Assembly (NCBI RefSeq): GCF_040548815.1
Contig: NZ_JBEPSM010000003.1
Span: 434,001-498,000 of the forward strand
DNA length: 64,000 nt
Direction of reading: 5' to 3'
Source of the DNA: Kaistia defluvii
Lineage (GTDB): Bacteria > Pseudomonadota > Alphaproteobacteria > Rhizobiales > Kaistiaceae
Shown: positions 45,867 to 54,491 of the stretch, in pieces
How the letters are laid out: each line of letters begins with the position of its first letter
Position numbering within the stretch: the stretch's first letter is position 1
Position numbers and translations under genes: made by a program
The notes under the pieces: generated by a model
Seen by the model: only the letters and a program-made list of their open reading frames with translations
Told to the model about the DNA's origin: nothing
Database searches by the model: none

Positions 45867-48260
45867 TTATTCGCCGTAGGGAACCCAGATGTTCTTGACC
45901 TGGGTGGCGCGGCGCAGGAACTCGCGGCCCTGGCCGGAAGCCTCGTTCCAGCGGCGCGGAACGCCCTGGTTGGCCCAGACCGGCTTCAGGTTTCCGGCCG
46001 AAGCCTTCTCCACCATGGCGCTGCCGGCCTTGGAGCCGAAATACCAGAGCGCGGCGACATCGTCGTGCTCGGCCAAGGTCTTGGCGAGCACGTCGCGCTC
46101 ACCCGTGACGATGTTGACCACGCCAGCCGGGACGTCGGAGGTGTCGAGGATCTGGTAAAAGTCCGTCGCCGCCAGCGGATGGCTGGAGGACGGCACGACG
46201 ATGACCCGGTTGCCCATGGATATCGCCGGCATCACCAGCGAGACGAAGCCCAGCAGCGGCGCCTCGTCGGGGCAGAGAATGCCCATATTGCCAAAGGCTT
46301 CGTTCATGGCGAGCGTGACGTTGCGCGACTTGGTCGCATGCACCGCGCCGTCGAACTTGTCGGCCTGCGCCGCGTACCAGAAGGTCCGCCGGATCGAGAC
46401 CGCAACCTCTTCCGCCGCCGCCTTGGCCGAAACGCCGGTCATCGCGACGATGCGCTCCTCGAACTCCTTCGCACGGGACGAGAGGTTTTCCGCGACGTAG
46501 TAAAGCACCTGCGCGCGGTTATGCGCCGTGGCGCCGCCCCACGATCCGGCCTTGCCGGCCGCTTCCACGGCGTTGCGGATATCCTTGCGGTTGCCGAGGC
46601 CGGCCTGGCTGATCGGCTGACCCTTGGGGCCGAGCACCGTGTAGGAATAGCCGGAGTCGGGACGAGCCTGCTTGCCGCCGACATAGAGCTTGGCGGTGCG
46701 GTCGATCGACGGCAGGCCCGAGATCTCTTCGTCCGCGACCGGTAGCGCCGACAGCTTGGCGGCGATTTTCTCGTCTGCCTTCAAGGGCTTGTCGATCACC
46801 GGCTTCAGATATTCGGCCATGCCCTCGCGCCCGCCTTCGCGGCCATAGCCGCTCTCGCGATAGCCGCCAAAGCCGGCGGCGGCGTCGAACATGTTGGTCG
46901 AATTGATCCAGATCACGCCGGCCTTCAGCTTGGCGGCGACGTCCAGGGTCAGGTTGATGTTCTCCGACCAGACCGACGCGGCCAGGCCGAAGCGGCTGTT
47001 GTTGGCGATCGCCACCGCTTCATCCGGCGTGCGGAAAGTCATCGCCGCCAGAACCGGTCCGAAGATCTCGACCTCGGCGATGGTGGAGGCCGGCGCAACA
47101 TTGGTGAACAGCGACGGCGGGAAGAAACAGCCCTTGCTTGGTAACCCCTTGTTAGCCTGGAAGAGCGTTGCACCCTCGGCTTCGCCCTTGGCGACCAGTT
47201 CCTTGATCCGCTTCAGCTGGACCGGGTCGACGATCGCGCCCATGTCGATCGACTTGTCGAGCGGATCGCCGACGCGCAGGCTCGCCATCCGGGTGCGCAG
47301 CTTGGCATAGACCGCTTCGGCGACGCCTTCCTGCACCAGCAGGCGGGAGCCGGCGCAGCAGACCTGGCCCTGGTTGAACCAGATCGCATCGACGACACCC
47401 TCGACCGCGCCGTCGAGGTCGGCGTCGTCGAACACGATGAAGGGCGACTTGCCGCCGAGCTCGAGCGACAGCTTCTTGCCGGAGCCTGCCGTCTTCTCGC
47501 GGATGATGCGGCCGACCTCGGTCGAGCCGGTGAAGGCGATCTTGTCGACATCGGGGTGCTCGACGATGGCATTGCCGGTCACGCCGTCGCCGGTGACGAT
47601 GTTGACGACGCCGGCCGGCAGGCCGACCTCGCGGCAGATCTCGGCAAAGGCGAGCGCGGTCAGCGGCGTGTATTCAGCCGGCTTCAGCACCACCGTGTTG
47701 CCGGCGGCGAGCGCCGGGGCAATCTTCCAGGCCAGCATCAGCAGCGGGAAGTTCCACGGGATGATCTGGCCGCAGACGCCGACCGGGCCTTCGCCGGGGA
47801 ACTCGCTCTCGATCAGTTCGGCCCAACCGGCGTGATGGTAGAAGTGGCGGGCGACGAGCGGAATGTCGATGTCGCGCGTCTCGCGGATCGGCTTGCCATT
47901 GTCCATCGTCTCCAGCACGGAGAGGAAGCGCTCGCGCTTCTGGATGTGGCGGGCGATGGCGTAGAGATAGACGGCGCGCTCATGGCCCGACAGCGCCGAC
48001 CACGACTTGAACGCCTTGCGCGCAGCCTTGACGGCCTTGTCGACGTCGGCGGCGCTGCCCTGGGCGACCTGAGCGAGCTCGGTCTCATAGGCCGGGTTGA
48101 ACACGGGGAAGCGTTCGCCGGTCGAAGGGGCGACGAACTTGCCGTCGATGAAATGGTTGAAGCCGTCCTTGTGCTGGTCGAGCCAGCCGACGACGGGTTC
48201 GTTTACTTCCGGAGCGGGGCCGTAATCCATGCTCACGAGGATGTCCTTGACGAGTGCCAT
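45867..48260 (-). CDS. ALDH16-like tandem aldehyde dehydrogenase
   Basis: 797 aa. Two ALDH domains: the first (about 1-500) is complete, with IIPWNFPLLM, FTGSTEVGRIIREK, LELGGKSPF (general-base Glu) and QGQVCCAGSR (catalytic Cys). The second (about 520-797) keeps the NAD-binding part (GNMGILCPDEAPLLGFVSLV) but lacks a catalytic Cys segment and ends early: a pseudo-domain, as in ALDH16. Next to deoC it should oxidise the acetaldehyde released by deoxyribose-phosphate cleavage (inference). Starts 11 bp after deoC. Confidence 0.9.
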   Translation of the reverse strand: MALVKDILVSMDYGPAPEVNEPVVGWLDQHKDGFNHFIDGKFVAPSTGERFPVFNPAYETELAQVAQGSAADVDKAVKAARKAFKSWSALSGHERAVYLYAIARHIQKRERFLSVLETMDNGKPIRETRDIDIPLVARHFYHHAGWAELIESEFPGEGPVGVCGQIIPWNFPLLMLAWKIAPALAAGNTVVLKPAEYTPLTALAFAEICREVGLPAGVVNIVTGDGVTGNAIVEHPDVDKIAFTGSTEVGRIIREKTAGSGKKLSLELGGKSPFIVFDDADLDGAVEGVVDAIWFNQGQVCCAGSRLLVQEGVAEAVYAKLRTRMASLRVGDPLDKSIDMGAIVDPVQLKRIKELVAKGEAEGATLFQANKGLPSKGCFFPPSLFTNVAPASTIAEVEIFGPVLAAMTFRTPDEAVAIANNSRFGLAASVWSENINLTLDVAAKLKAGVIWINSTNMFDAAAGFGGYRESGYGREGGREGMAEYLKPVIDKPLKADEKIAAKLSALPVADEEISGLPSIDRTAKLYVGGKQARPDSGYSYTVLGPKGQPISQAGLGNRKDIRNAVEAAGKAGSWGGATAHNRAQVLYYVAENLSSRAKEFEERIVAMTGVSAKAAAEEVAVSIRRTFWYAAQADKFDGAVHATKSRNVTLAMNEAFGNMGILCPDEAPLLGFVSLVMPAISMGNRVIVVPSSSHPLAATDFYQILDTSDVPAGVVNIVTGERDVLAKTLAEHDDVAALWYFGSKAGSAMVEKASAGNLKPVWANQGVPRRWNEASGQGREFLRRATQVKNIWVPYGE

Positions 48261-48271
48261 GTTCGTTCCCC

Positions 48272-49270
48272 TCAGGCGAGCGCGTGACGGATGGTGGAGG
48301 AATAGCGGCCGGTAACGAAATGCTCGATCTGCCGTTCGATGTCGGCAAGCAGCGAGCTGGCGCCAATGCGGAAAAGTTCAGGCTCGAGCCAGGCATTGCC
48401 GAGCTCTTCCTTCATCAGGATCAGCCAGGACATCGCGTCCTTGGCGGTCTTGAGGCCGCCGGCCGGCTTGAAGCCGATCTTGAAGCCGGTCAGCGCCTCG
48501 TAGTCGCGGATGGCGCGGCACATCACCAGGCTCACCGGCAGCGTCGCGTTGACGTCTTCCTTGCCGGTCGAGGTCTTGATGAAGTCGGCGCCGGCCTGCA
48601 TGGCCACCATCGACGCCTTGTAGACATTGCGCAGCGTCTTCAGATCGCCGGTGGCGAGGATCGCCTTCAGATGCGCCTCGCCGCAGGCTTCGCGCATGGC
48701 GGCGACTTCGTCGTACAGCGCCTGCCAGTCGGCGTTCAGCACATGGGCGCGGGTGATGACGATGTCGATCTCATGCGCGCCTTCGCCGACCGCGTAGTGG
48801 ATCTCTTCCAGCCGCTGCTTGAGCGGCGTCAGGCCGGCCGGAAAGCCGGTGGCGACCGAGGCGACGGGAATGCCCGAGCCTTCCAGCGCCTTGACGGCGG
48901 GGGCGACCATGGTCGGATAGACGCAGACCGCGCCGACCTTGGGCGGGTTCGCCTGGAGGCCGAGCGCCTCGACCAGATCCTCGCGGAACGGCCGGCGCGC
49001 CTTCATGCAGAGGCGGTGGACACGGCCGGGCGTATCGTCGCCGGCCAACGTCGTCAGGTCCATCAGCGTCACGGCCTTTACCAGCCAGGCAGCCTGATAT
49101 TCCTTCTTCACCGTCCGCCGGGTCGGCAGCGTCGCGGCGCGACGCTCCGCGGCGGAGGTGTTGACCTGGGCGCCGTCGAACCATTCGACCTGCAACGGCG
49201 TGCCGTCATTGCGCTTCAGGGCATTGGATAGCGGCGGAGTCTTGCGCTCCGTGGAGCCGTCAGCCGGCAT
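48272..49270 (-). CDS. deoC: Deoxyribose-phosphate aldolase
   Basis: 332 aa from ATG 49270, GGGAGA upstream. It cleaves 2-deoxyribose-5-phosphate to acetaldehyde and glyceraldehyde-3-phosphate. Seen: VCVYPTMVAPAVKAL, EIDIVITRAHVL, catalytic-lysine motif DFIKTSTGK (Schiff base) and IGFKPAGGLKTA. It is longer than E. coli DeoC (259 aa), with a 70-residue N-terminal addition, as in other alphaproteobacteria. The start overlaps deoR by 11 bp. Confidence 0.95.
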   Translation of the reverse strand: MPADGSTERKTPPLSNALKRNDGTPLQVEWFDGAQVNTSAAERRAATLPTRRTVKKEYQAAWLVKAVTLMDLTTLAGDDTPGRVHRLCMKARRPFREDLVEALGLQANPPKVGAVCVYPTMVAPAVKALEGSGIPVASVATGFPAGLTPLKQRLEEIHYAVGEGAHEIDIVITRAHVLNADWQALYDEVAAMREACGEAHLKAILATGDLKTLRNVYKASMVAMQAGADFIKTSTGKEDVNATLPVSLVMCRAIRDYEALTGFKIGFKPAGGLKTAKDAMSWLILMKEELGNAWLEPELFRIGASSLLADIERQIEHFVTGRYSSTIRHALA

Positions 49271-50282
49271 GGGTTTTCTCCCGGTCTTCGGAAAGGGCTG
49301 TTTCGTGGATGGCGTGGTCCGACAGGGCGTAAAGAGCGGTCGCCTCATCGGTAACGAGAACGTTGACGTAGCGCGCCTTGAGGGCGGCGAGGACGACGGC
49401 GTGCTTGGCCTTGCCGGAAGCGACGCCGATCGAATGGGTCTTGTCGCGCAACCGCTCCGGCGCGAGGCCGATGGTGCGGGCGTCGAGCGCCGGGTCGGCG
49501 ATGGCGCCGTTGGCGTCGATGAAGCGGCCGAGCACGTCGCCGACGGCATGGTTGGCGGCGAGGCCGTCGACCTCTTCGGTGGACAGGTAGCCGGATTCGA
49601 CATGGACGGAGCCGGCCATGCCGCCGAGCCCGAAGCAGGCGACCGGGGCTTCGGCGGCCAGGGTCAGCACGCTTTCGATCACCGGATCGGCCTCGATGAC
49701 GGTGCGCGTCTCGGCACGGCCGACGATGGCCGGCACCGGCAGCAGCGTCGCGGTGCCATTGCCCGCCTCGGCGAAGCGCTCCGCGACGGTGTTGGTCTTC
49801 AGCGTCGCGGATTTGAGGTTGGTGGCGCCGTTCATCAGCACGACGCGGACGCCATCGTTCCAGCCGGGCGCCAGCCAGTGCGCGACGGAGGCCATGGTCC
49901 GGCCCCAGGAAACGCCGACCAGCCCGGGGCGCGGGCTGAGGCTTGCCAGATATTGCCCGGCCGCCTGCGCCACCGCGTCCTGCGCCACGTCGCCATCGCC
50001 CATCGAGGGCACGATGATCGCCTCGCGCAGGCCAAAGGCTTTCTGCATCCGGGATTCGAGCGCCGGCAGGCGCTGGGCGCGCGGCACGATGGCAATGCGG
50101 ACGATGCCGGTTTCGCGGGCATCGCGCAGCAGCCGGCTCACCTGCCAGCGGGTCAGGCCGACTTCCTCGGCGATCTCGCTCTGCGTCCGCTCCAGGTCGT
50201 AATAGAGCTTCGCGACCTGCACCATGCGGTGCTCGCGCTGCTCGTCACGGCTCGGGGGGGCGGGGGTAGCGATGCTCGGCAT
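49260..50282 (-). CDS. deoR: SorC/DeoR-type sugar-binding transcriptional regulator
   Basis: 340 aa from ATG 50282 (GTG 50291 alternative). N-terminal HTH (LERTQSEIAEEVGLTRWQVSRLL), then the SorC sugar-phosphate effector domain (VGVSWGRTMASVAHWL, CFGLGGMAGS, TIGLAPERLRDK, VVLAALKARYVNVLVTDEATA). First gene of the deo operon and probably autoregulated through two upstream boxes. In related systems the inducer is deoxyribose-5-phosphate. Confidence 0.88.
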   Translation of the reverse strand: MPSIATPAPPSRDEQREHRMVQVAKLYYDLERTQSEIAEEVGLTRWQVSRLLRDARETGIVRIAIVPRAQRLPALESRMQKAFGLREAIIVPSMGDGDVAQDAVAQAAGQYLASLSPRPGLVGVSWGRTMASVAHWLAPGWNDGVRVVLMNGATNLKSATLKTNTVAERFAEAGNGTATLLPVPAIVGRAETRTVIEADPVIESVLTLAAEAPVACFGLGGMAGSVHVESGYLSTEEVDGLAANHAVGDVLGRFIDANGAIADPALDARTIGLAPERLRDKTHSIGVASGKAKHAVVLAALKARYVNVLVTDEATALYALSDHAIHETALSEDREKTHAG

Positions 50283-50287
50283 GACTT

Positions 50288-50318
50288 TCACAAATGTGAG
50301 GCGCGATCACTTATGTGA
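50288..50318. promoter_or_regulatory. Two TCAC-N4-GTGA operator boxes upstream of deoR
   Basis: TCACAAATGTGA (50288-50299) and TCACTTATGTGA (50307-50318) are palindromes sharing outer TCAC/GTGA halves, centres 19 bp apart, about two helical turns. The nearer box is only 6 bases from the deoR start codon. Good candidates for the SorC-family regulator itself (inference). Confidence 0.75.
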
Positions 50319-50551
50319 AATGGATAGGCTTTCGCCGCGGAGGAGTCAAGGCGCATGCGGGGGTGAGAGGCGTGGGGAGGCCGTGTGGGCAGGCATGGCG
50401 AGGGAGGCCGACGCGTGGGGGAGGGCGTGACGGCGCGGAGGGGGTGTGGGGGTGGAGGCAGGGAAAGCATGCGTGGCTGGGCGCAGGGGGCGCCTTTGGC
50501 TGGAGTATCCCGACGCGACTTGGCTAATGCGGGTCGACGCCAGCCCCACCC

Positions 50552-50659
50552 TCGTCGTCTTCCCGGGCAAAGACCCGGGATCCATTCAGCCGAGGTTCTG
50601 GGAGGTTCGCGCGGCGAGAACCCGGCTGCATGGATCCCTGCTTTCGCAGGGATGACGGG
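50552..50659. repeat. MITE-like palindromic repeat, copy 1
   Basis: Two hairpins bracket the element: TCCCGGGCAAAGACCCGGGA at the left and CCCTGCTTTCGCAGGGATGAC at the right. It is the most diverged of three copies in the gap between deoR and the nucleoside hydrolase. Confidence 0.75.
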
Positions 50660-50791
50660 GAGGGGTTGGAAGCGTTGAGCCAGTCCAGCCATCGCCGCGA
50701 AGACAGGAAGCGGTCGTCGTCGCGAAGACCGGAAGCGGACAGAAAGCGGACGCTTCCGGCTCCCCAGCCTGTCCGCAATACGCCCTGCCTC

Positions 50792-50938
50792 ACCCCACGC
50801 TCGCCGTCATCCCGGGCGAAGACCCGGGATCCATTCAGCAAAGGTTTTGGGAGGTTTGCGCGGGGAAAATCCGGCTGGATGGGTCCTCGCTTTCGCGAGG
50901 ATGACGGCGAGTGTGGGGGAGCGGGGAGGCTAGGCTGG
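50792..50938. repeat. MITE-like palindromic repeat, copy 2
   Basis: Ends are inverted repeats: CCCCACGCTCGCCGTCATCC at the left, and GGATGACGGCGAGTGTGGGG at the right (one mismatch over 20 bases). Inside are the hairpins CCCGGGCGAAGACCCGGG and CCTCGCTTTCGCGAGG. Nearly identical to copy 3. No ORF. Confidence 0.8.
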
Positions 50939-51035
50939 ACGACCTGCCATTCCTAGCGACGGCGCGGCGATCTGCTCGCACCCTGTTCGAACTGCCGCCC
51001 CCCATTATCTGTTCGCACGACGAACCCGACGCCAG

Positions 51036-51180
51036 CCCCACGCTCGCCGTCATCCCGGGCGAAGACCCGGGACCCATTCAGCGGAGGTGGGAGGTTCGCG
51101 CGGGGAAAACCTGGCTGGATGGGTCCTCGCTTTCGCGAGGATGACGGCGAGTGTGGGGGAGCGGAGAGGCTAGACCTGGA
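51036..51180. repeat. MITE-like palindromic repeat, copy 3
   Basis: Differs from copy 2 by a few substitutions and a 6-base deletion in the centre; same 20-base terminal inverted repeats. The rest of 50319-51390 contains only these repeats and the CTCTCCC palindrome; no gene was found. Confidence 0.8.
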
Positions 51181-51248
51181 ACACGCAGCGCCCAACGTCT
51201 CGACAGCGCATGGCGCATGGAGCATGGAGCTCTCGAACCATCCAGGGA

Positions 51249-51371
51249 CCCTCACCCCACGCCTCTCCCGCAGGCCGGAGTGGCTTGGCTGCGATGACGG
51301 CTCGCGCTCTTCCGTCGATGAAGAGAGCCGGCCGCAACCTCGCTCGCTCGCGGGAGAGGGCAGGGTGAGGG
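51249..51371. repeat. Inverted repeat, CTCTCCC family
   Basis: CCCTCACCCCACGCCTCTCCCGC... (51249-51271) is inverted at 51350-51371 (GCGGGAGAGGGCAGGGTGAGGG), separated by about 80 bp. Same family as 44182-44303. Lies just past the nucleoside hydrolase stop and could act as its terminator. Confidence 0.7.
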
Positions 51372-51390
51372 ACTTGCAGGCCTCCGAGCC

Positions 51391-52383
51391 TTACGCCCGC
51401 GCGGCCGCGCCTTCGACGATGACCTGGAAGTAGAGGTCGAGGAAGCGCGGGCCGTCGACGGCGGTGCAGATCTTCTGGTCCGGCAGGCCGTCCCAGGGCG
51501 TCGGCGGGAAAGAGCGCAGCGCAGACTTCTGGATCGTCTGGCCGATCGCGATGCCCTCGGTCACCACCTTGATCGGGCCGGCGCGGGTGGTGAACAGGCT
51601 CGGATCGAGCAGGTAGGCGACGGCCGAGGAGTCATGCACGAAGATGCCGTCGATCCCGGTCGCGCGGCGGTAGAAGTCCTCGTAGAAGCGCGAGATGTCC
51701 CAGAAGAACTGGCCGGCCTTGCCGCCCTTTTCGCGCAGTTCCTGCATGTAGGCGGTGGTCATCACGCATTCCTGCGTGACGTCGAGGCCGACGGCGACGA
51801 CCGGCCATGGGGCGGCGAACATCTCGTCGGCAGCGTGCGGGTCGCCGATGATGTTGGCTTCGGCCACTGGCGTCACATTGCCGGAATGGCCGTAGAAGCC
51901 GAACGCGCCGCCCATGATGACGACTTCCTTGACCAGTTCGGCGATGCCGGGATCTTCGCGGAGCGCCAGCGCCAGGTTGGTCATGCGGCCGACGGCGACG
52001 ATGACGATCTCGTGCGGGTGCTTGCGCACCATGTCGATGATGAAGCGATGCGCCGGCAGTTCATGCTCCTGGACCGAAAGCGTCTCGGGAACCGGCACTT
52101 CGCCGAGGCCATTGCGGCCGTGCACGAAATGCGGCTCCTCGACCATCGGCACCACCAGCGGCTTGCCCGCGCCGCGCGCGACCGGAGCGGCGATGTCGAA
52201 CAGCTGCTTCAGATAGAGGGCGTTGTGCGTCGTCGTGTCGATCGAGGCGTTGCCGAGCACGGTGGTGATACCGACGAGGTCGATCTGCGGCGCATATTCC
52301 AGGAACAGCAACGCCATGGCGTCGTCGATGCCGGGGTCCGTGTCGTAGATCACCTTGATGGGGGCGGCGCTCTGGCTTGTCAT
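51391..52383 (-). CDS. Nucleoside hydrolase
   Basis: 330 aa from ATG 52383 (MTSQSAAPIKVIYDTDPGID). Ca-binding signature DTDPGIDDAMAL and IVAVGRMTNLALAL, EANIIGDPHAADEMF (second metal Asp), and VHDSSAVAYLLDPSLF (His/Asp leaving-group end). It cleaves ribonucleosides to ribose and base. With deoC it forms a nucleoside-salvage neighbourhood, but it has its own transcription start 1 kb upstream of deoR and is divergent from the DeoR-PBP regulator. Confidence 0.93.
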   Translation of the reverse strand: MTSQSAAPIKVIYDTDPGIDDAMALLFLEYAPQIDLVGITTVLGNASIDTTTHNALYLKQLFDIAAPVARGAGKPLVVPMVEEPHFVHGRNGLGEVPVPETLSVQEHELPAHRFIIDMVRKHPHEIVIVAVGRMTNLALALREDPGIAELVKEVVIMGGAFGFYGHSGNVTPVAEANIIGDPHAADEMFAAPWPVVAVGLDVTQECVMTTAYMQELREKGGKAGQFFWDISRFYEDFYRRATGIDGIFVHDSSAVAYLLDPSLFTTRAGPIKVVTEGIAIGQTIQKSALRSFPPTPWDGLPDQKICTAVDGPRFLDLYFQVIVEGAAARA

Positions 52384-52687
52384 TCTGGGTCCTGATCGTT
52401 CTGGCGGGCCGGCAAGTCGACCCGTTCTTCTATCCCGCGCGGCATTCGATCCGCGCCGAGGGGCGGCCAAGATCGGACAGATTGGCGGGCATGAACAGGG
52501 GGGCGCGGTCTCCGCCGCTCGCTTTCGGCTTCGACCAAACCGTTGCGCGCACGGTCAAAACGATCCCGCGATGATGCGTACTCGTTGATTTCGATCAAAT
52601 TGATCAATCGCGCCCATGGCCGTTTGCCGGCTTGCGTGCAAAATGCCCGTCTGAATAATGACCGGCAGAGCAGGAATCGTGATCAAG
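52384..52687. promoter_or_regulatory. Divergent promoter region with GATCAA boxes
   Basis: The 304-bp gap between nucleoside hydrolase and the fusion regulator. GATCAA occurs at 52593-52598 and 52602-52607 (TCGATCAAATTGATCAATCG, containing the palindrome TTGATCAA), and again at 52681-52686 and 52690-52695 across the start codon of the regulator. The spacing of paired boxes (9 bp) suggests an operator for a DeoR-type protein. Pairing of factor and site is inferred. Confidence 0.5.
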
Positions 52688-54445
52688 ATGATCAAATCGC
52701 AACGCGAACAGCGCATTCTCGACATTCTGGCCCAGGCGGGCGAGGAGGTCTCCGTGCTGGAAATCGCGCAGCGCCTTGGCCGGGTTTCCGGCGTGACGAT
52801 CCGGCGCGACATCGTCCGGCTGGCGGAAGAGGGCCGCGTCGAGCGCACCCATGGCGGCGCGTTGCTACCGACGACCTCCCCGCAGGACGCGGAGGCGCCG
52901 ACGCCGCGTGAAAACGCGCTGCAGGACGAGATCGAGGGCGTCGATGCCATCGTGCTGCCGCCGATCGGCGGGCGCGGGGCGGATACGCTGCGTATGCTGG
53001 CCAAGCGCCGGCGCATCCCGTTCCTGGCCGAATCCTCGCCGCAGGAAGGCGGCGTCTATCTCGGCCCCGACAATTTCACCGCCGGCCGCGAACTGGGCCG
53101 CGCCGCCGGGCGCATGATGACCGGCGCGGTTGCCGAGGCCCGCGTTCTGCTGGTCTCGCTGGAGACGCTGCCCAACACGCGCGCCCGCTGCGACGGCTTC
53201 ATCAAGGGCTTTGGCGAGACGTTTCGTGGGCTCGTGCGGCCATGGCGCGTCGACGGCCAGGGCAGCTTTCGCATCGCCTTGCGCGCCAGCCTCGACGCCT
53301 TTGCCGCCTATCCGGATATCAACGTGATCTTCGGCGTCAACGACCATTCGGTGCTGGCGGCGATCGAGGCATCGGACCGGGCCGGCGTCGCCGAGGTCAG
53401 CGCCTTTTCCGTCGGCGGCGAGGGCGGGGCGCTGTTCGATGCGCTGGCCTCGCGCGGCAAGCTCAAGGCGACCTGCGCGCTGTTCCCGGAAATTGTCGGC
53501 ATCCGCGCCGTCGAGACGCTGGCGAGCGCGCTGCATGGCAGCGCCATGCCGGACGAGATCCGCACGCCGCATGTCGTCGTCACGCCCGACACGCTCGACC
53601 GCTATTATCGCAAATCCGGCGCAGGCTGGGGCCTGGCGCCGGAAGCCGAGGCGTCGATCCTGGGCGCGGCCGAGCGTCCGGCCTTCGTGCGTTCGGTCGG
53701 GCCGCGCCGCGCCATCGGCTTCGTGCCGCATTATCCCGCGCATGACTGGTATCGCAACATGGCCCGCGCCATGCGCGAGCGGGCCGAGGCGCTCGGCTTC
53801 GAGCTGAAGATCGCCGCCCCGCAATCCGGCATTGCCCGCGAGATAGCCGCGATCCGCCGCCTGATCGCCAAGAGCGCCGCCCGGCTGGTGCGCGACGGCG
53901 ACACCATCCTGATCAACAGCGGCATCCTCTCGACGCTGCTGGCCGACGAACTGATGGGCCGCACAGGCATCACCATCGTCACCAACGCCGTGGACGTCAT
54001 GGAGCGGCTTTCCGGCCGTCCGGGCCTGAAGCTGATCATGACCAGCGGCGAATACCAGCTGAAGGATCGCTGCCTGGTCGGGCCCAGCCTGGGTGCGCTG
54101 TTCGAGACCATGCGGGTCGATCGCGCCTTTCTCTCGGTCGACGGCATCTCGCCGCATTTCGGCGCTTCGGCGACGGACGAGCGGCTGGCGCTGGCGGCCA
54201 AGCGCTTCGTCGACGCCTCGCGCGAGGTCGTCGTCATGGCGGACCATTCGCTGGTCGGCGTCGAGGCCAGCCACCGCATCGTGGCGCTCGGCGCGATCGA
54301 CGACCTGATCACGGATTCCGCCTCGCTGCCGGCGGATCGGCTCGCCTTTGCCTCGATGGGCACGCGCATCACGCTTGCCGACGAGGAGCCGGAGGAGATG
54401 GCGGCGCCACGGACGCACAGGCCGGCGGACAGACGGAAGGCCTGA
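52688..54445 (+). CDS. DeoR-family regulator with inserted sugar-binding (periplasmic-binding-like) domain
   Basis: 585 aa from ATG 52688 (MIKSQREQRILDI); GTG 52679 and ATG 52658 are alternatives. Architecture: DeoR HTH (about 1-55, VSGVTIRRDIVRLAEEGRVE, then THGGAL); PBP-like domain lacking its first strand-helix (about 80-320, VDAIVLPPIGGRG ... INVIFGVNDHSVLAAIEAS); a segment that reads as that missing PBP start (about 355-395, AIGFVPHYPAHDWYRNMARA); then the DeoR C-terminal effector domain (about 400-560, DGDTILINSGILSTLLADEL, VTNAVDVMERL, VMADHSLVG). The second domain order implies a circularly permuted PBP inserted between the DNA-binding and effector domains. Precedes the ABC/CoA operon by 46 bp and likely controls it. 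Confidence 0.88.
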   Translation: MIKSQREQRILDILAQAGEEVSVLEIAQRLGRVSGVTIRRDIVRLAEEGRVERTHGGALLPTTSPQDAEAPTPRENALQDEIEGVDAIVLPPIGGRGADTLRMLAKRRRIPFLAESSPQEGGVYLGPDNFTAGRELGRAAGRMMTGAVAEARVLLVSLETLPNTRARCDGFIKGFGETFRGLVRPWRVDGQGSFRIALRASLDAFAAYPDINVIFGVNDHSVLAAIEASDRAGVAEVSAFSVGGEGGALFDALASRGKLKATCALFPEIVGIRAVETLASALHGSAMPDEIRTPHVVVTPDTLDRYYRKSGAGWGLAPEAEASILGAAERPAFVRSVGPRRAIGFVPHYPAHDWYRNMARAMRERAEALGFELKIAAPQSGIAREIAAIRRLIAKSAARLVRDGDTILINSGILSTLLADELMGRTGITIVTNAVDVMERLSGRPGLKLIMTSGEYQLKDRCLVGPSLGALFETMRVDRAFLSVDGISPHFGASATDERLALAAKRFVDASREVVVMADHSLVGVEASHRIVALGAIDDLITDSASLPADRLAFASMGTRITLADEEPEEMAAPRTHRPADRRKA

Positions 54446-54491
54446 ACGGCCGCACGCTTGCAGAAACTGAAGAAGAACTGGGAGGATTACC

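Noticed and set aside
50320..51390. Several 60-108 codon ORFs in the repeat region
   Set aside because: They are translations of the palindromic repeats, present in both orientations, not genes.
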